A stretch of DNA of 64,000 nucleotides from IMCC26077 sp964561165 (lineage in GTDB: Bacteria; Actinomycetota; Actinomycetes; Nanopelagicales; Nanopelagicaceae). Each line of letters begins with the position of its first letter. Position 1 is the stretch's first letter. A model generated the notes under the pieces. The model was not told the origin of the DNA, did no database searches, and was given only the letters and a program-made list of their open reading frames with translations. The stretch spans positions 1-64,000 of the forward strand of contig CAZLOJ010000001.1 of assembly GCA_964561165.1 (NCBI GenBank), read 5' to 3'. The position numbers and the translations under genes are program-made. Below are positions 34,204 to 42,677 of this stretch, piece after piece.

Positions 34204-34220
34204 CTAAACTCAGAGTTTAG
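34204..34220. repeat. 17-bp perfect palindrome near the origin
   Basis: CTAAACTC and GAGTTTAG are perfect 8-bp inverted arms around a single A, starting 4 bp after a perfect DnaA box. Such a tight palindrome resembles a dimeric regulator site more than a terminator; a hairpin with a 1-nt loop would lose terminal pairs. Confidence 0.6.
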
Positions 34221-34370
34221 GGCTCTCCGGAGGTACTCCCCTCAGAGGTGCTCCGGGTTTGACCGCAGCGCCCCCACTTCCGTACCGTTTACCTCCTGCA
34301 CGATCGATCACGGGCGTAACCGCTCGAGTAATTGTGCCAATGACACTTCCTCGACCTTTAGGAGATACAC

Positions 34371-34505
34371 GTGAAGCGGACCTTTCAACCAAATAATCGC
34401 CGTCGGGCCAAGACCCATGGTTTCCGCGCTCGCATGTCAACTCGTGCTGGTCGCGCTGTACTAGCTGCGCGTCGTGCCAAGGGGCGCCTGCGCATCTCGG
34501 CATAA
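34371..34505 (+). CDS. rpmH: 50S ribosomal protein L34
   Basis: A 44-residue ORF encoding KRTFQPNNRRRAKTHGFRAR and ending GRLRISA, the standard L34 sequence. It starts with GTG, with TAGGAGATACAC upstream. It is the first gene of the plus-strand rpmH-rnpA-yidD-yidC-jag-rsmG-parAB run. Confidence 0.98.
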   Translation: MKRTFQPNNRRRAKTHGFRARMSTRAGRAVLAARRAKGRLRISA

Positions 34506-34529
34506 GTACTCGCGTAGTCGGCGGGTCTG

Positions 34530-34883
34530 ATGTTGGCGCAGCACAATCGTCTGCGTAAAGCGAGCGAGTTCGCACTCGCTACTAAAGGCAAGCGGGTAGC
34601 AGGAGAGAATTTTCTGCTCTATGTCGCAACACCACAACATGGTGAGCGATCTGGGGCACCGGTGAAGGTGGGCCTCATAGTGGGAAAGAATGTAGGCAAT
34701 TCGGTAGTTCGGCACCGCGTCTCACGACAGATACGCCATGCCATTGCCCCACATCTTGAAAAATTCTCTGACGGTACGTTCCTGCTCTTTCGCGCTCATC
34801 CAGGAGCGGCAAAGAGCGCAGAGGGCAATCTCAGTGGCGAGATCTCAGCGCTAGTCGCCAAGTATTTCTCGGTGGCTCGATGA
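34530..34883 (+). CDS. rnpA: Ribonuclease P protein component
   Basis: A 117-residue basic protein that helps the RNase P RNA mature tRNA 5' ends. GLIVGKNVGNSVVRHRVSRQIRHA contains the conserved RNR-like motif (here VVRHRVSRQIR). It lies 24 nt after rpmH and overlaps yidD by 4 nt (ATGA). Confidence 0.93.
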   Translation: MLAQHNRLRKASEFALATKGKRVAGENFLLYVATPQHGERSGAPVKVGLIVGKNVGNSVVRHRVSRQIRHAIAPHLEKFSDGTFLLFRAHPGAAKSAEGNLSGEISALVAKYFSVAR

Positions 34884-35131
34884 TCACCGTAATTCGCATG
34901 TATCAAAAGTGGATTTCGCCAGCTTTCCCGGCGCGCTGTAAGTATTACCCCACATGCTCGGAGTACGCGGTACTGGCAATTCGGAGCAAAGGTTTCGTTA
35001 TCGGAAGCGCATTAGCGTTCTGGCGTTTACTTCGGTGCAACCCATGGTCAATGGGAGGAATTGATTACCCGCCAGGTGGTAAAGAGTTGCTAATGAATAA
35101 TCAACAACAGCGAAGAAAGGCGAGTAAATAG
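34880..35131 (+). CDS. yidD: Membrane protein insertion efficiency factor YidD
   Basis: An 83-residue protein of the YidD family: IRMYQKWISPAFPARCKYYPTCSEYAVLAI with three conserved cysteines, then RLLRCNPWSMGGIDYPP. It associates with the membrane and aids YidC-dependent insertion. It overlaps rnpA and the yidC GTG start. Confidence 0.95.
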   Translation: MITVIRMYQKWISPAFPARCKYYPTCSEYAVLAIRSKGFVIGSALAFWRLLRCNPWSMGGIDYPPGGKELLMNNQQQRRKASK

Positions 35132-36090
35132 TGGGTATTTTCAATCCGCTTTATGATGCGATTTCCTGGGTCATTCTACGTTTTCATGCTCTGTTTGAAC
35201 CTTTATTCGGAGCAGATAGTGGAGTTACGTGGTCGCTAGCCATCATCTTCCTTGTTGTGTTGATTCGAATTATTTTGATCCCACTCTTTGTGAAACAGAT
35301 CAAAAGTCAGCGCGCATTAACAGTGTTGCAACCGGAGATGAAAGCAATCCAACAGAAATATAAAGATGATCGCCAAAAGCAATCTGAAGAGATGATGAAG
35401 CTGTACAAGAAACATGGCACTAATCCATTGGCATCATGTTTCCCACTGCTTGCCCAAGCGCCGATTTTCTTTGCGCTCTTCACCGTGTTAAATGGAATCG
35501 CTCAAGATGTCCCACGAGGAGTTCTTACTGAAGCAGATGTAGATAGCGCAGCGAACGCAAGTTTCTTCGGTGCTCCGATTGCGGCAACCTTCTTGATGGG
35601 TGCGAACGATATCGAGAAACTTGGTGGGTCTCCCGCTACGGTAAAAGCAATCACACTTGTCATGATTTTGTTGATGTCTGCATCAACATTTATTACTCAG
35701 AAACAGTTGATGACAAAGGGTATGCCGAAGAATGACGGCCAACCAAACATGATGTTGCAACAACAGAAAATTCTGTTGTACTTATTCCCAATTATTTTTG
35801 CAGTAACTGGAATTAACTTTCCGGTTGGTGTTTTGTTGTATTGGTTGACTACAAATCTTTGGACGATGGGCCAACAGTTTTATGTGATTAAACGGAATCC
35901 AACGCCAGGATCGCCGGCGTACTTTGAGTTAGAGGCAAAGCGCGCGAAAAAGAGCGGAGTAACGCAATCCGATGATGTGACTAATAACGGTTCAGTGGCT
36001 GTGGAAGAGCCAGGTGCGGATGGAACCGGGAGCGATGTGAAGGGGCAGCGCGTGCAGCCCAAGCGAGATAAAAAGAAGAAGAAACGATAG
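35131..36090 (+). CDS. yidC: Membrane protein insertase YidC
   Basis: A 319-residue Oxa1/YidC-type insertase. Hydrophobic segments surround the hydrophilic groove: TWSLAIIFLVVLIRIILIPLF with the conserved Arg, LLAQAPIFFALFTVLNGI, and the INFPVGVLLYWLTTNLWTMGQQ helix. It ends in a lysine-rich tail (QPKRDKKKKKR) that may touch the ribosome. The GTG start overlaps the yidD stop (TAGTG). Confidence 0.96.
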   Translation: MGIFNPLYDAISWVILRFHALFEPLFGADSGVTWSLAIIFLVVLIRIILIPLFVKQIKSQRALTVLQPEMKAIQQKYKDDRQKQSEEMMKLYKKHGTNPLASCFPLLAQAPIFFALFTVLNGIAQDVPRGVLTEADVDSAANASFFGAPIAATFLMGANDIEKLGGSPATVKAITLVMILLMSASTFITQKQLMTKGMPKNDGQPNMMLQQQKILLYLFPIIFAVTGINFPVGVLLYWLTTNLWTMGQQFYVIKRNPTPGSPAYFELEAKRAKKSGVTQSDDVTNNGSVAVEEPGADGTGSDVKGQRVQPKRDKKKKKR

Positions 36091-36164
36091 CTAGAAAGCG
36101 ACAAATCACCGCAATATATGACAAATAACTGTATTTACCCCAGATTGGGGAGGTAGGAGAGGGT

Positions 36165-36638
36165 ATGAGCGAGAAGAGCCTAATTGCACGGTTGGAAGAA
36201 GAGGGCGATCGGGGTGCGGATTACTTAGAGGCGCTCTTAGATATTGCTGACTTGCCAGGGGATATCGATATTGATGTCGAGAATGATCGGGCAGCCTTGG
36301 CCATCGTTGGCGGGGAACTGACCCATCTCATAGGACGAGAGGGCGAGGTCCTTGAGGCGCTCCAGGAGTTAACTCGAATGGCAGTGCAACGCGAGACCGG
36401 TGATCGCTCGCGATTAATGCTTGATATTGAGGGTTTTCGGGCGAAGAAGCGCGATGAGCTGCGGGCCTTAGCTGAGAGCACTGCAGAAGAGGTAAAGAAA
36501 AGCGGGGTAGCTATCGCCCTAAAGCCAATGAATGCCTTTGAGCGAAAAGTGATCCATGATGCAATTGGCGAGCTTGGCCTCAGCAGCGAATCAGAGGGTG
36601 AAGAGCCAGAGCGCCATATTGTGGTTCTCCCTGCCTAA
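36165..36638 (+). CDS. jag: RNA-binding Jag/KhpB-like protein
   Basis: A 157-residue protein with a KH domain (ALAIVGGELTHLIGREGEVLEALQELTRMAVQRE) followed by an R3H domain (LKPMNAFERKVIHDAIGE). The N-terminal Jag domain of firmicute homologues is missing. It binds RNA and influences cell wall or division genes in other bacteria. A GGAGAGGGT site precedes the ATG; the stop abuts rsmG. Confidence 0.93.
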   Translation: MSEKSLIARLEEEGDRGADYLEALLDIADLPGDIDIDVENDRAALAIVGGELTHLIGREGEVLEALQELTRMAVQRETGDRSRLMLDIEGFRAKKRDELRALAESTAEEVKKSGVAIALKPMNAFERKVIHDAIGELGLSSESEGEEPERHIVVLPA

Positions 36639-36641
36639 TTG

Positions 36642-37226
36642 ATGACCCCGGAAGTACGTGTTTCACGGGAAACCTTCGCTCGCTATGCGGAAATTCTTCA
36701 AGGAGCTGGGGTGGAGCGTGGGTTAATTGGCCCTCGTGAAGGGGAGCGGATTTGGGAGCGTCATATCTATAACTGCCTCCCGGTAGCGACCCTAATTCCT
36801 GCACACGCGAAGGTCATCGATATTGGAAGTGGGGCAGGGCTACCCGGAATCGTTCTGGCCTTAGCCCGACCTGATATCTCAATCCTCCTGTTGGAGCCGC
36901 TGGAGCGACGCGCAACCTTTCTCCTCGAGGTAATAGATGAGTTGGGGCTCACCAATGCGCGAGCGGCTCGGGGAAAAGCTGCAGATTTCCAAGGGAAATT
37001 TGATGTTGTGACCGCTCGGGCCGTCGCTCCTATGGATCGACTCCTCGCCTGGAGTTGGCACTTACTCGCCCCTGGCGGCCGGATTCTGGCGATGAAGGGG
37101 GAGCGAGCGGGCGAAGAGTTAGCCCATACCCCGCTCTCACGCTACACCGGGGCTTCTGGTGAAATCCTGGAACCTACCCTTCCCACCGGTGGATGCAAGG
37201 TGATTTCTATAGCAAAGGCTGGTTAA
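36642..37226 (+). CDS. rsmG: 16S rRNA (guanine-527-N7) methyltransferase
   Basis: A 194-residue SAM-dependent methyltransferase. WERHIYNCLPV and VIDIGSGAGLPGIVLALARP (SAM-binding) and VTARAVAPMDRLLAW are the family blocks. It modifies the 530 loop of 16S rRNA; loss gives low-level streptomycin resistance elsewhere. The ATG at 36642 is preferred over a TTG directly before it. Codons for V-S-R-E-T near the N-terminus contain a parS-like site. Confidence 0.95.
   Translation: MTPEVRVSRETFARYAEILQGAGVERGLIGPREGERIWERHIYNCLPVATLIPAHAKVIDIGSGAGLPGIVLALARPDISILLLEPLERRATFLLEVIDELGLTNARAARGKAADFQGKFDVVTARAVAPMDRLLAWSWHLLAPGGRILAMKGERAGEELAHTPLSRYTGASGEILEPTLPTGGCKVISIAKAG
36659..36674. promoter_or_regulatory. 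parS-like site inside rsmG
   Basis: TGTTTCACGGGAAACC differs from the ParB site TGTTTCACGTGAAACA at two positions. It lies about 2.6 kb from dnaA, within rsmG codons 6-11, and is a probable loading site for ParB. Confidence 0.75.
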
Positions 37227-37235
37227 CTGCGCTCT

Positions 37236-38093
37236 ATGAGCGCCGCCGTTTCCCGTGAAACCAAAGCGGTTATCGGCACTCGCCGCCTCAGAGAGGCGAT
37301 GGCCCCGCTCCCCAGAACGCGTGTAATTACGGTAGCTAATCAAAAAGGCGGGGTTGGTAAGACCACTACTGCGGTAAATATCGGAGCTGCGCTCGCTATG
37401 GGCGGGCTAAAGGTTCTTCTCATCGATTTAGATCCGCAAGGAAATGCCAGTACTGCCTTCAACGTCGCTCATGACGAAGGAATTCCAGGTAGTTATGAGG
37501 TGTTGGTCGCTGGCGCTTCGCTAGCTTCAGTAAAGCAGCGCGCCGAGGGGTACCCACACCTCGATGTCGTTCCCGCCGGAGTGGATCTTGCTGGTGCAGA
37601 GATCGATCTCGTTGAGTTAGAGCGACGCGAATTCAAATTACGCGATGCCATCAACGCGTTAGTCGAGCGAGAGCGTTACGACTACATCGTGGTTGATTGT
37701 CCACCAAGTTTAGGTTTACTAACGCTCAATGCGCTGATCGCAGCACATGAATTATTAATTCCCATTCAATGTGAGTATTACGCGCTTGAAGGCTTAACGC
37801 AATTAATAAAGATTATTTCGCTTGTAACAGAGAACACCAATCCAGAGTTACATATTGGTGCAATCCTCTTAACGATGTTTGATGGCAGAACTCGATTAGC
37901 ACATGATGTTGCAAGCACTGTCCGTACACATTTTCCTAACGAAGTATTAACAACAGTGATACCGCGTGCAGTGCGTGTCAGTGAGGCGCCTTCATATGGA
38001 CAGAGCGTAATGACATATGACATGTCATCACCAGGAGCGCTTGCATATCTTGCTGCGGCGCGTGAATTACATGAGAAGGGACGTTTGTCATGA
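37236..38093 (+). CDS. parA: Chromosome partitioning ATPase ParA
   Basis: A 285-residue deviant Walker ATPase. ITVANQKGGVGKTTTAVNIGAALA is the Walker A region with the signature lysine; LLIDLDPQGNASTAF and YIVVDCPPSLGLLTLNAL follow. It moves ParB-parS complexes of new origins apart. Start ATG at 37236 in the 9-nt spacing after rsmG; the first codons carry a second parS-like site. Overlaps parB by 4 nt. Confidence 0.97.
   Translation: MSAAVSRETKAVIGTRRLREAMAPLPRTRVITVANQKGGVGKTTTAVNIGAALAMGGLKVLLIDLDPQGNASTAFNVAHDEGIPGSYEVLVAGASLASVKQRAEGYPHLDVVPAGVDLAGAEIDLVELERREFKLRDAINALVERERYDYIVVDCPPSLGLLTLNALIAAHELLIPIQCEYYALEGLTQLIKIISLVTENTNPELHIGAILLTMFDGRTRLAHDVASTVRTHFPNEVLTTVIPRAVRVSEAPSYGQSVMTYDMSSPGALAYLAAARELHEKGRLS
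37247..37262. promoter_or_regulatory. parS-like site inside parA
   Basis: CGTTTCCCGTGAAACC matches the right half of parS (CGTGAAAC) exactly and the left half with two differences. It encodes V-S-R-E-T in the ParA N-terminus, as the rsmG site does in RsmG. Confidence 0.7.
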
Positions 38094-38986
38094 GTACCCG
38101 TAAAGGTGGACTTGGTAGAGGGTTAGGTTCACTTATTCCCAGTGGTGAATCAAAACAACTCTCCTCCGTTGTTGCAGGAGTCCCAGTTGATATTGCTAAT
38201 CTCAATCACATTCCAATTCGTTCAATCGCACCTAATCCGCGTCAACCGCGAACAGTCTTTGACGAAGAGAAGATGTCAGAACTCATTACATCGATTAAAG
38301 AGGTCGGTGTATTACAACCTCCGGTAGTGCGTTCCATTGGTGATGGTCGTTTCGAATTAATTATGGGTGAGCGTCGATTGCGTGCAGCGAAAGCGGCGGG
38401 CTTAACGGAGATTCCGGTCATTATTCGTCAGACGCCAGATGATCAATTGTTGCGCGAAGCGTTACTTGAGAATATCCACCGCTCTGAACTCAATGCCTTG
38501 GAAGAGGGCGCTGCGTATGAGCAATTGCTTAACGATTTTAATTACACGCATGATGAATTAGCCCAAAAAATTGGGCGTTCTCGACCACATATCTCGAACA
38601 CGCTCCGTCTGCTGCAACTTCCTCCGAGCGTGCAGCGACGAGTGGCAGCAGGCGTTCTCTCTGCAGGTCATGCTCGTGCACTCTTGGCGCTTGGCGATTC
38701 TGCGGCAATGGAGCGGTTAGCAAATCGAATCGTCACCGAAGGGTTAAGCGTTCGCGCTGTCGAAGAGATCATTTCAGTCGGTGTCAAAGGCGGGAAGAAG
38801 AAGAGCGCAACGAGTAAAAGTAAGAGCGTCTCACCCGAACTAGCTGAGCTTGCTGAAGAGTTGGGTGATTTCCTCAACACTCGAGTAACTATTGATAAAG
38901 CTACTGGGAAGAGCAACGGAAAGATTATTATCGAGTTTGCATCAGGTGAAGATTTACGTCGAATCATCGAAGAGATTGAGGGGTAG
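38090..38986 (+). CDS. parB: Chromosome partitioning protein ParB
   Basis: A 298-residue CTP-dependent DNA clamp. IAPNPRQPRTVFDEEKMSELITSIKEVGVLQPPVVR is the N-terminal domain with GERRLRAAKAAG (CTP-binding box), then a helix-turn-helix (THDELAQKIGRSRPHISNTLRLLQLP) that binds parS, and a C-terminal dimerisation region. The internal lysine/serine linker is about residues 230-245. Confidence 0.97.
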   Translation: MSTRKGGLGRGLGSLIPSGESKQLSSVVAGVPVDIANLNHIPIRSIAPNPRQPRTVFDEEKMSELITSIKEVGVLQPPVVRSIGDGRFELIMGERRLRAAKAAGLTEIPVIIRQTPDDQLLREALLENIHRSELNALEEGAAYEQLLNDFNYTHDELAQKIGRSRPHISNTLRLLQLPPSVQRRVAAGVLSAGHARALLALGDSAAMERLANRIVTEGLSVRAVEEIISVGVKGGKKKSATSKSKSVSPELAELAEELGDFLNTRVTIDKATGKSNGKIIIEFASGEDLRRIIEEIEG

Positions 38987-38988
38987 CC

Positions 38989-39873
38989 ATGGCTCTGTTC
39001 GAAGCAACGCCAATCGCGGGTTCGAAATCTGGTTTAGGTGAAGGAACGCTCTGGGATGAACGGCGAAAAAGTTTTCTCTGGGTCGATGTCCTTGATGGAT
39101 ACATCAAGGAGTATCTGCCAACAACAAAAGAGATCATCGCCCATAAAGTAGGGGATTTCGTCAGTTATGTTGGCAAGCGGAAAGCTGGAGGTTATGTAAT
39201 TGCGCTTGGTAATCGCCTTGCCGTCACCGACGAGAATTTCACTATTTCACAAGAGGTCGATATGCATATCGATCGAAAAATTGGCCAGACCAATGATGGG
39301 AATATAGATTCCTGCGGCTGTCTCTGGATTGGCGTAGCCGAAGCTGTCGAAGGCTCGAAAGCTGGAGATCTACGACGAATTGACCATCACTTCACATCCA
39401 GTACCCATCGTACAAAGGTGCAAATTTCAAACGGCATCGATTGGTCCTTAGATGGAACGATTATGTATTACATTGATTCGGCAACTAGAGAGATTTCGTG
39501 TTATCAATTTGATCCACAAAGAGGAGCAATTGTTGGCCAATTGCCAGCAATCGATGTTAGTGATGTAACGGGCGTTCCTGATGGCATGTGTACCGATTCC
39601 GAAGGCAACCTGTGGGTGGCTTTCTGGGGGTGTGGCCAGGTGCGTAATTACTCTCCGGAGGGCGATTTATTGAACATCGTGCAAGCGCCAACTGCCCTGA
39701 CTACCTGCCCATCATTTGGTGGAGCAGATCTCAAGACGATGTTCATCACATCTGCGCAAGATCACTATCAACCAGAGTTTGCCTTCGATGCGCAGAACGA
39801 TAAATACGGTGGGATGTGTTTTGAAGTTGAATTACCAATTGCCGGCAAGCTCGATAACTACTTTTTAGGCTAA
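38989..39873 (+). CDS. SMP-30/gluconolactonase/LRE family protein
   Basis: A 294-residue beta-propeller protein. GLGEGTLWDERRKSFLWVDVLDGYI gives the metal-binding Glu, NDGNIDSCGCLWIG the Asn/Asp region, ISNGIDWSLDGTIMYYIDS the remaining ligands. Family members hydrolyse sugar lactones such as gluconolactone or act as calcium-dependent lactonases. It follows parB by 2 nt, likely read through from parAB, although no functional link to partitioning is known. Confidence 0.88.
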   Translation: MALFEATPIAGSKSGLGEGTLWDERRKSFLWVDVLDGYIKEYLPTTKEIIAHKVGDFVSYVGKRKAGGYVIALGNRLAVTDENFTISQEVDMHIDRKIGQTNDGNIDSCGCLWIGVAEAVEGSKAGDLRRIDHHFTSSTHRTKVQISNGIDWSLDGTIMYYIDSATREISCYQFDPQRGAIVGQLPAIDVSDVTGVPDGMCTDSEGNLWVAFWGCGQVRNYSPEGDLLNIVQAPTALTTCPSFGGADLKTMFITSAQDHYQPEFAFDAQNDKYGGMCFEVELPIAGKLDNYFLG

Positions 39874-39888
39874 CTAAATCTGGTTTTT

Positions 39889-41148
39889 CTAGTTTTTTAG
39901 CGCCTTATTGGTTTCGCCACCGCGACGAGAGATTTCTTCTTTGATGACGCCACCAAGAGCTTCGACACCTTTGCGAATTCGCTCTGGAGTGGGGTGGCAG
40001 TACGACAACCGCATCTGCCAGCTGCCAAATCCATCAGCGTAAAAAGCAGTTCCTGGCACGTAAGCAACCTTTGCCGCAATGGCGCGTGGCACGAGCAACT
40101 TCGTATCTATCTCTGGTGGCAAAGTGACCCAAACATAGAAGCCACCCTTTGGCTTGGTCCATGTTGCGCTCGCCGGGAAGTGGGCATCGAGAGTTTCAAG
40201 CATTGCATCGCGACGTTCTTTGTATAGCGCACAAAATGATGCAATTTGATCGCGCCATGGTTCATGTGCGAGATAGCTCGAGATGGTTAATTGTGCGAAG
40301 TTAGATGGACAGAGCACCGATGATTCATTGGCGATGATTAACTTCTCTTTTACTCCTTGTGGAACGAGCGCCCAACCTACGCGAAGTCCAGGAACAATCG
40401 TCTTAGAGAAAGAGCCTAAATAAATAACATTTTCGTGGTCTTCGGCACGCATTGCGTTGGGAACAGCCTGATCGAAACCAAGTAATCCATAGGGATTATC
40501 TTCAACGACGAAGATTTCGGATTCGCGACAGATGTCGAGAATCTCGGTACGTCGTGATGCTGGCATTGTTACGCCAGATGGATTTTGGAAATTCGGGATG
40601 CAATAGAGGAATTTAATTTTGCCACCAGCTGCACGTACCTTCGTGATTGCTTCAGTAAGCGCGGCTGGGATGAGCCCTTTGTCATCGATTGCAACGTGGA
40701 CTACTTGCGATTGATACTGTGCAAAGACGCCGAGCGCACCGACGTAAGAGGGCGCTTCAACGAGAATAACATCGCCTGGATCGATGAAGATTCGAGTGAT
40801 GAGATCAAGGGCTGCTTGCGATCCGGTAGTAATGACAACATCATCGCTCTTCGCGCGAATACCTTCCAGCGCCATCATCTCGCAGATTTGCTCACGTAAT
40901 CGAGGGTGGCCTTGGCCGCTTCCGTATTGAAGCGCTTCTTGGCCATTATCAATAATTAATTTTTTAACGACATCAGCCATCATCTCCATCGGTAGTGCGG
41001 AGAGATTGGGCATACCACCAGCAAGCGAGACGATTTCGGGGCGAGAGGCTACGGCGAAGAGTGAGCGAATCTCGCTAGGGACCATGCGGGCAGCGCGCTG
41101 CGCATATCGCGCAGTGAGATTCTCCTCGTGCGGGACCAACTTCGACAT
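39889..41148 (-). CDS. PLP-dependent aminotransferase (class I/II, 2-aminoadipate/LysN-like)
   Basis: A 419-residue fold-type I aminotransferase. ITTGSQAALDLITRIFIDPGDVILVEAPSYVGAL and FVVEDNPYGLLGF hold the cofactor Asp, YLGSFSKTIVPGLRVGW the PLP lysine, and WQMRLSYCHPTPERI the carboxylate-binding Arg. It lacks the N-terminal GntR domain of MocR regulators. Related enzymes transaminate 2-aminoadipate, branched-chain or aromatic amino acids; substrate uncertain. It is convergent with the SMP-30 gene. Confidence 0.88.
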   Translation of the reverse strand: MSKLVPHEENLTARYAQRAARMVPSEIRSLFAVASRPEIVSLAGGMPNLSALPMEMMADVVKKLIIDNGQEALQYGSGQGHPRLREQICEMMALEGIRAKSDDVVITTGSQAALDLITRIFIDPGDVILVEAPSYVGALGVFAQYQSQVVHVAIDDKGLIPAALTEAITKVRAAGGKIKFLYCIPNFQNPSGVTMPASRRTEILDICRESEIFVVEDNPYGLLGFDQAVPNAMRAEDHENVIYLGSFSKTIVPGLRVGWALVPQGVKEKLIIANESSVLCPSNFAQLTISSYLAHEPWRDQIASFCALYKERRDAMLETLDAHFPASATWTKPKGGFYVWVTLPPEIDTKLLVPRAIAAKVAYVPGTAFYADGFGSWQMRLSYCHPTPERIRKGVEALGGVIKEEISRRGGETNKALKN

Positions 41149-41184
41149 GGGTGAACTTTACCCTGCCGAGATGGTGGGATTTTC

Positions 41185-42321
41185 CTATTTCCGTAGACCA
41201 GCTTTACGAAGATCGGCGATAGAGAGCGTGCCCGTTGCGGCATCTTCTTCAACCGCTAAATAGAGGCGTTGAATTGCAACAACAAGCGCCTCGGCGAGGG
41301 TATCTCGGAAGGCAGCACGGGCGAGTTTGGTCGCATCAGACTCGTTACTTAAGTAGCCACAATCAACGCGAATTGCTGGAGCTTTTGTTAATCGGAGCAA
41401 CTCCCAGGTGCGGGCGTGCGTCCGACAATTAATCAGATCTGTTCTGGCAGATATCTCGCGTTGGACCAGGGTGGCAAGTTTTTCGCCAACCACTGAGTGA
41501 ATCTCGTGTGCATCACTGCCGTAATAGTACGTAGCAACACCTGACGCGAGTGGATTTTTTTGGTGCTCAAGATGTAATGAGAGAACTAGATCTGCCCCAC
41601 TCCTATTTGCGAAATCAATCCGCTCTAATTCGGAAGGGTTGGTCTCTTTGCCGCGAGTTAAAAAGGTTCGCACACCGAGCGCAGATAATCGACCTTCGAG
41701 GCGTTGCGCTATATCGAGGACAATTTGCGCTTCGTTGAGTCCAAATGCTTCGCAACCTTTAGCGTCACCACCAAAACTTGGGTCAAGTACGATTACTTTT
41801 CCATTGAGAGCTGGCCCGCGTCTTCGGACGAGATATTCATCGCGCAGGTTTGCCGGTGCGCCACCTTTGACGGTTCCTACTAAACGAATTAACGCCTTAT
41901 ACGTGCCAACGCCAACGATTCCATCGGATGCGAGACCAACTTGTCGTTGGAAATCTTTTACTGAGTTCTCAGTGAGGACGCCATAGATGCCATCGATTCG
42001 TCCGCAATCGAATCCCATCTCAGTCAGTCGTTGTTGCAGAGTTGTAACATCATCACCGCGCATGAGCGCACCAGGTGTGACAGAGAGATTGCGATCGCCT
42101 AACCGCCAGCGAGCCTCTTCCAACGCTCGGTATGTGCTACGCGTTAAGACACCGTCCGCCGAAAGTCCGCGAGATTGTTGGAAGTGTGCCAGCGCTGTAA
42201 CGACATCATCATCAAACGAGGTAGGTGAATTTCGGAGTAAACCAAGGCGCGCAAGCGAGGCGATTACTTCAGTGACAACTTGACCGCTATCACCAGGCTT
42301 TGCCAGCGCCTCATCAACCAC
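41185..42321 (-). CDS. cwlM: CwlM-like N-acetylmuramoyl-L-alanine amidase homologue, probably inactive
   Basis: A 378-residue protein with two peptidoglycan-binding repeats (about 15-70 and 88-148) and an Amidase_3 domain (175-355). The zinc site is degenerate: the usual DPGHGG reads DPSFGG, so the first His ligand is Phe183; Glu197 and His250 remain; the catalytic Glu position is Asp320 in RVDCGYLSN. In mycobacteria the homologue CwlM sits beside trxA/trxB and parB, lacks a signal peptide, and when phosphorylated by PknB activates MurA. The same gene order and lack of a signal peptide here support that regulatory role. Confidence 0.88.
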   Translation of the reverse strand: MVDEALAKPGDSGQVVTEVIASLARLGLLRNSPTSFDDDVVTALAHFQQSRGLSADGVLTRSTYRALEEARWRLGDRNLSVTPGALMRGDDVTTLQQRLTEMGFDCGRIDGIYGVLTENSVKDFQRQVGLASDGIVGVGTYKALIRLVGTVKGGAPANLRDEYLVRRRGPALNGKVIVLDPSFGGDAKGCEAFGLNEAQIVLDIAQRLEGRLSALGVRTFLTRGKETNPSELERIDFANRSGADLVLSLHLEHQKNPLASGVATYYYGSDAHEIHSVVGEKLATLVQREISARTDLINCRTHARTWELLRLTKAPAIRVDCGYLSNESDATKLARAAFRDTLAEALVVAIQRLYLAVEEDAATGTLSIADLRKAGLRK

Positions 42322-42324
42322 GGC

Positions 42325-42648
42325 TTAAATGAAACCTTCGAGTTCCTTCATGATTGCTGGCTTCGGACGAGCTCCGATAATGGTCTTCACGACCTGGCCA
42401 TTAACGAAGAGATTCATTGTAGGAATCGAAGTGATTCCGTACTTGATAGCAATTGCGCTCTCTTCATCGGTATTGAGTTTCACGATTTTAATCTTTGCCG
42501 AGTGCTCGGTGGCGATCTCTTCAAGAATCGGCGCGACTGCGCGGCATGGCCCGCACCATTCAGCCCAAAAATCAACTAGTACTGGAGTACTGCTCTTTAA
42601 TACCTCTGCGTCAAATGTCGCGGTGGTAACTGGTTTTGTTGCGCCCAT
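42325..42648 (-). CDS. trxA: Thioredoxin
   Basis: A 107-residue thioredoxin with the active site WAEWCGPCRAVAPIL and the cis-proline block GITSIPTMNLF. It reduces disulfides in cytoplasmic proteins using electrons from TrxB encoded just upstream. A GAGGAGAGAC site precedes the ATG. Confidence 0.97.
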   Translation of the reverse strand: MGATKPVTTATFDAEVLKSSTPVLVDFWAEWCGPCRAVAPILEEIATEHSAKIKIVKLNTDEESAIAIKYGITSIPTMNLFVNGQVVKTIIGARPKPAIMKELEGFI

Positions 42649-42677
42649 CGTCTCTCCTCTTATCTATAGTGAAAACT

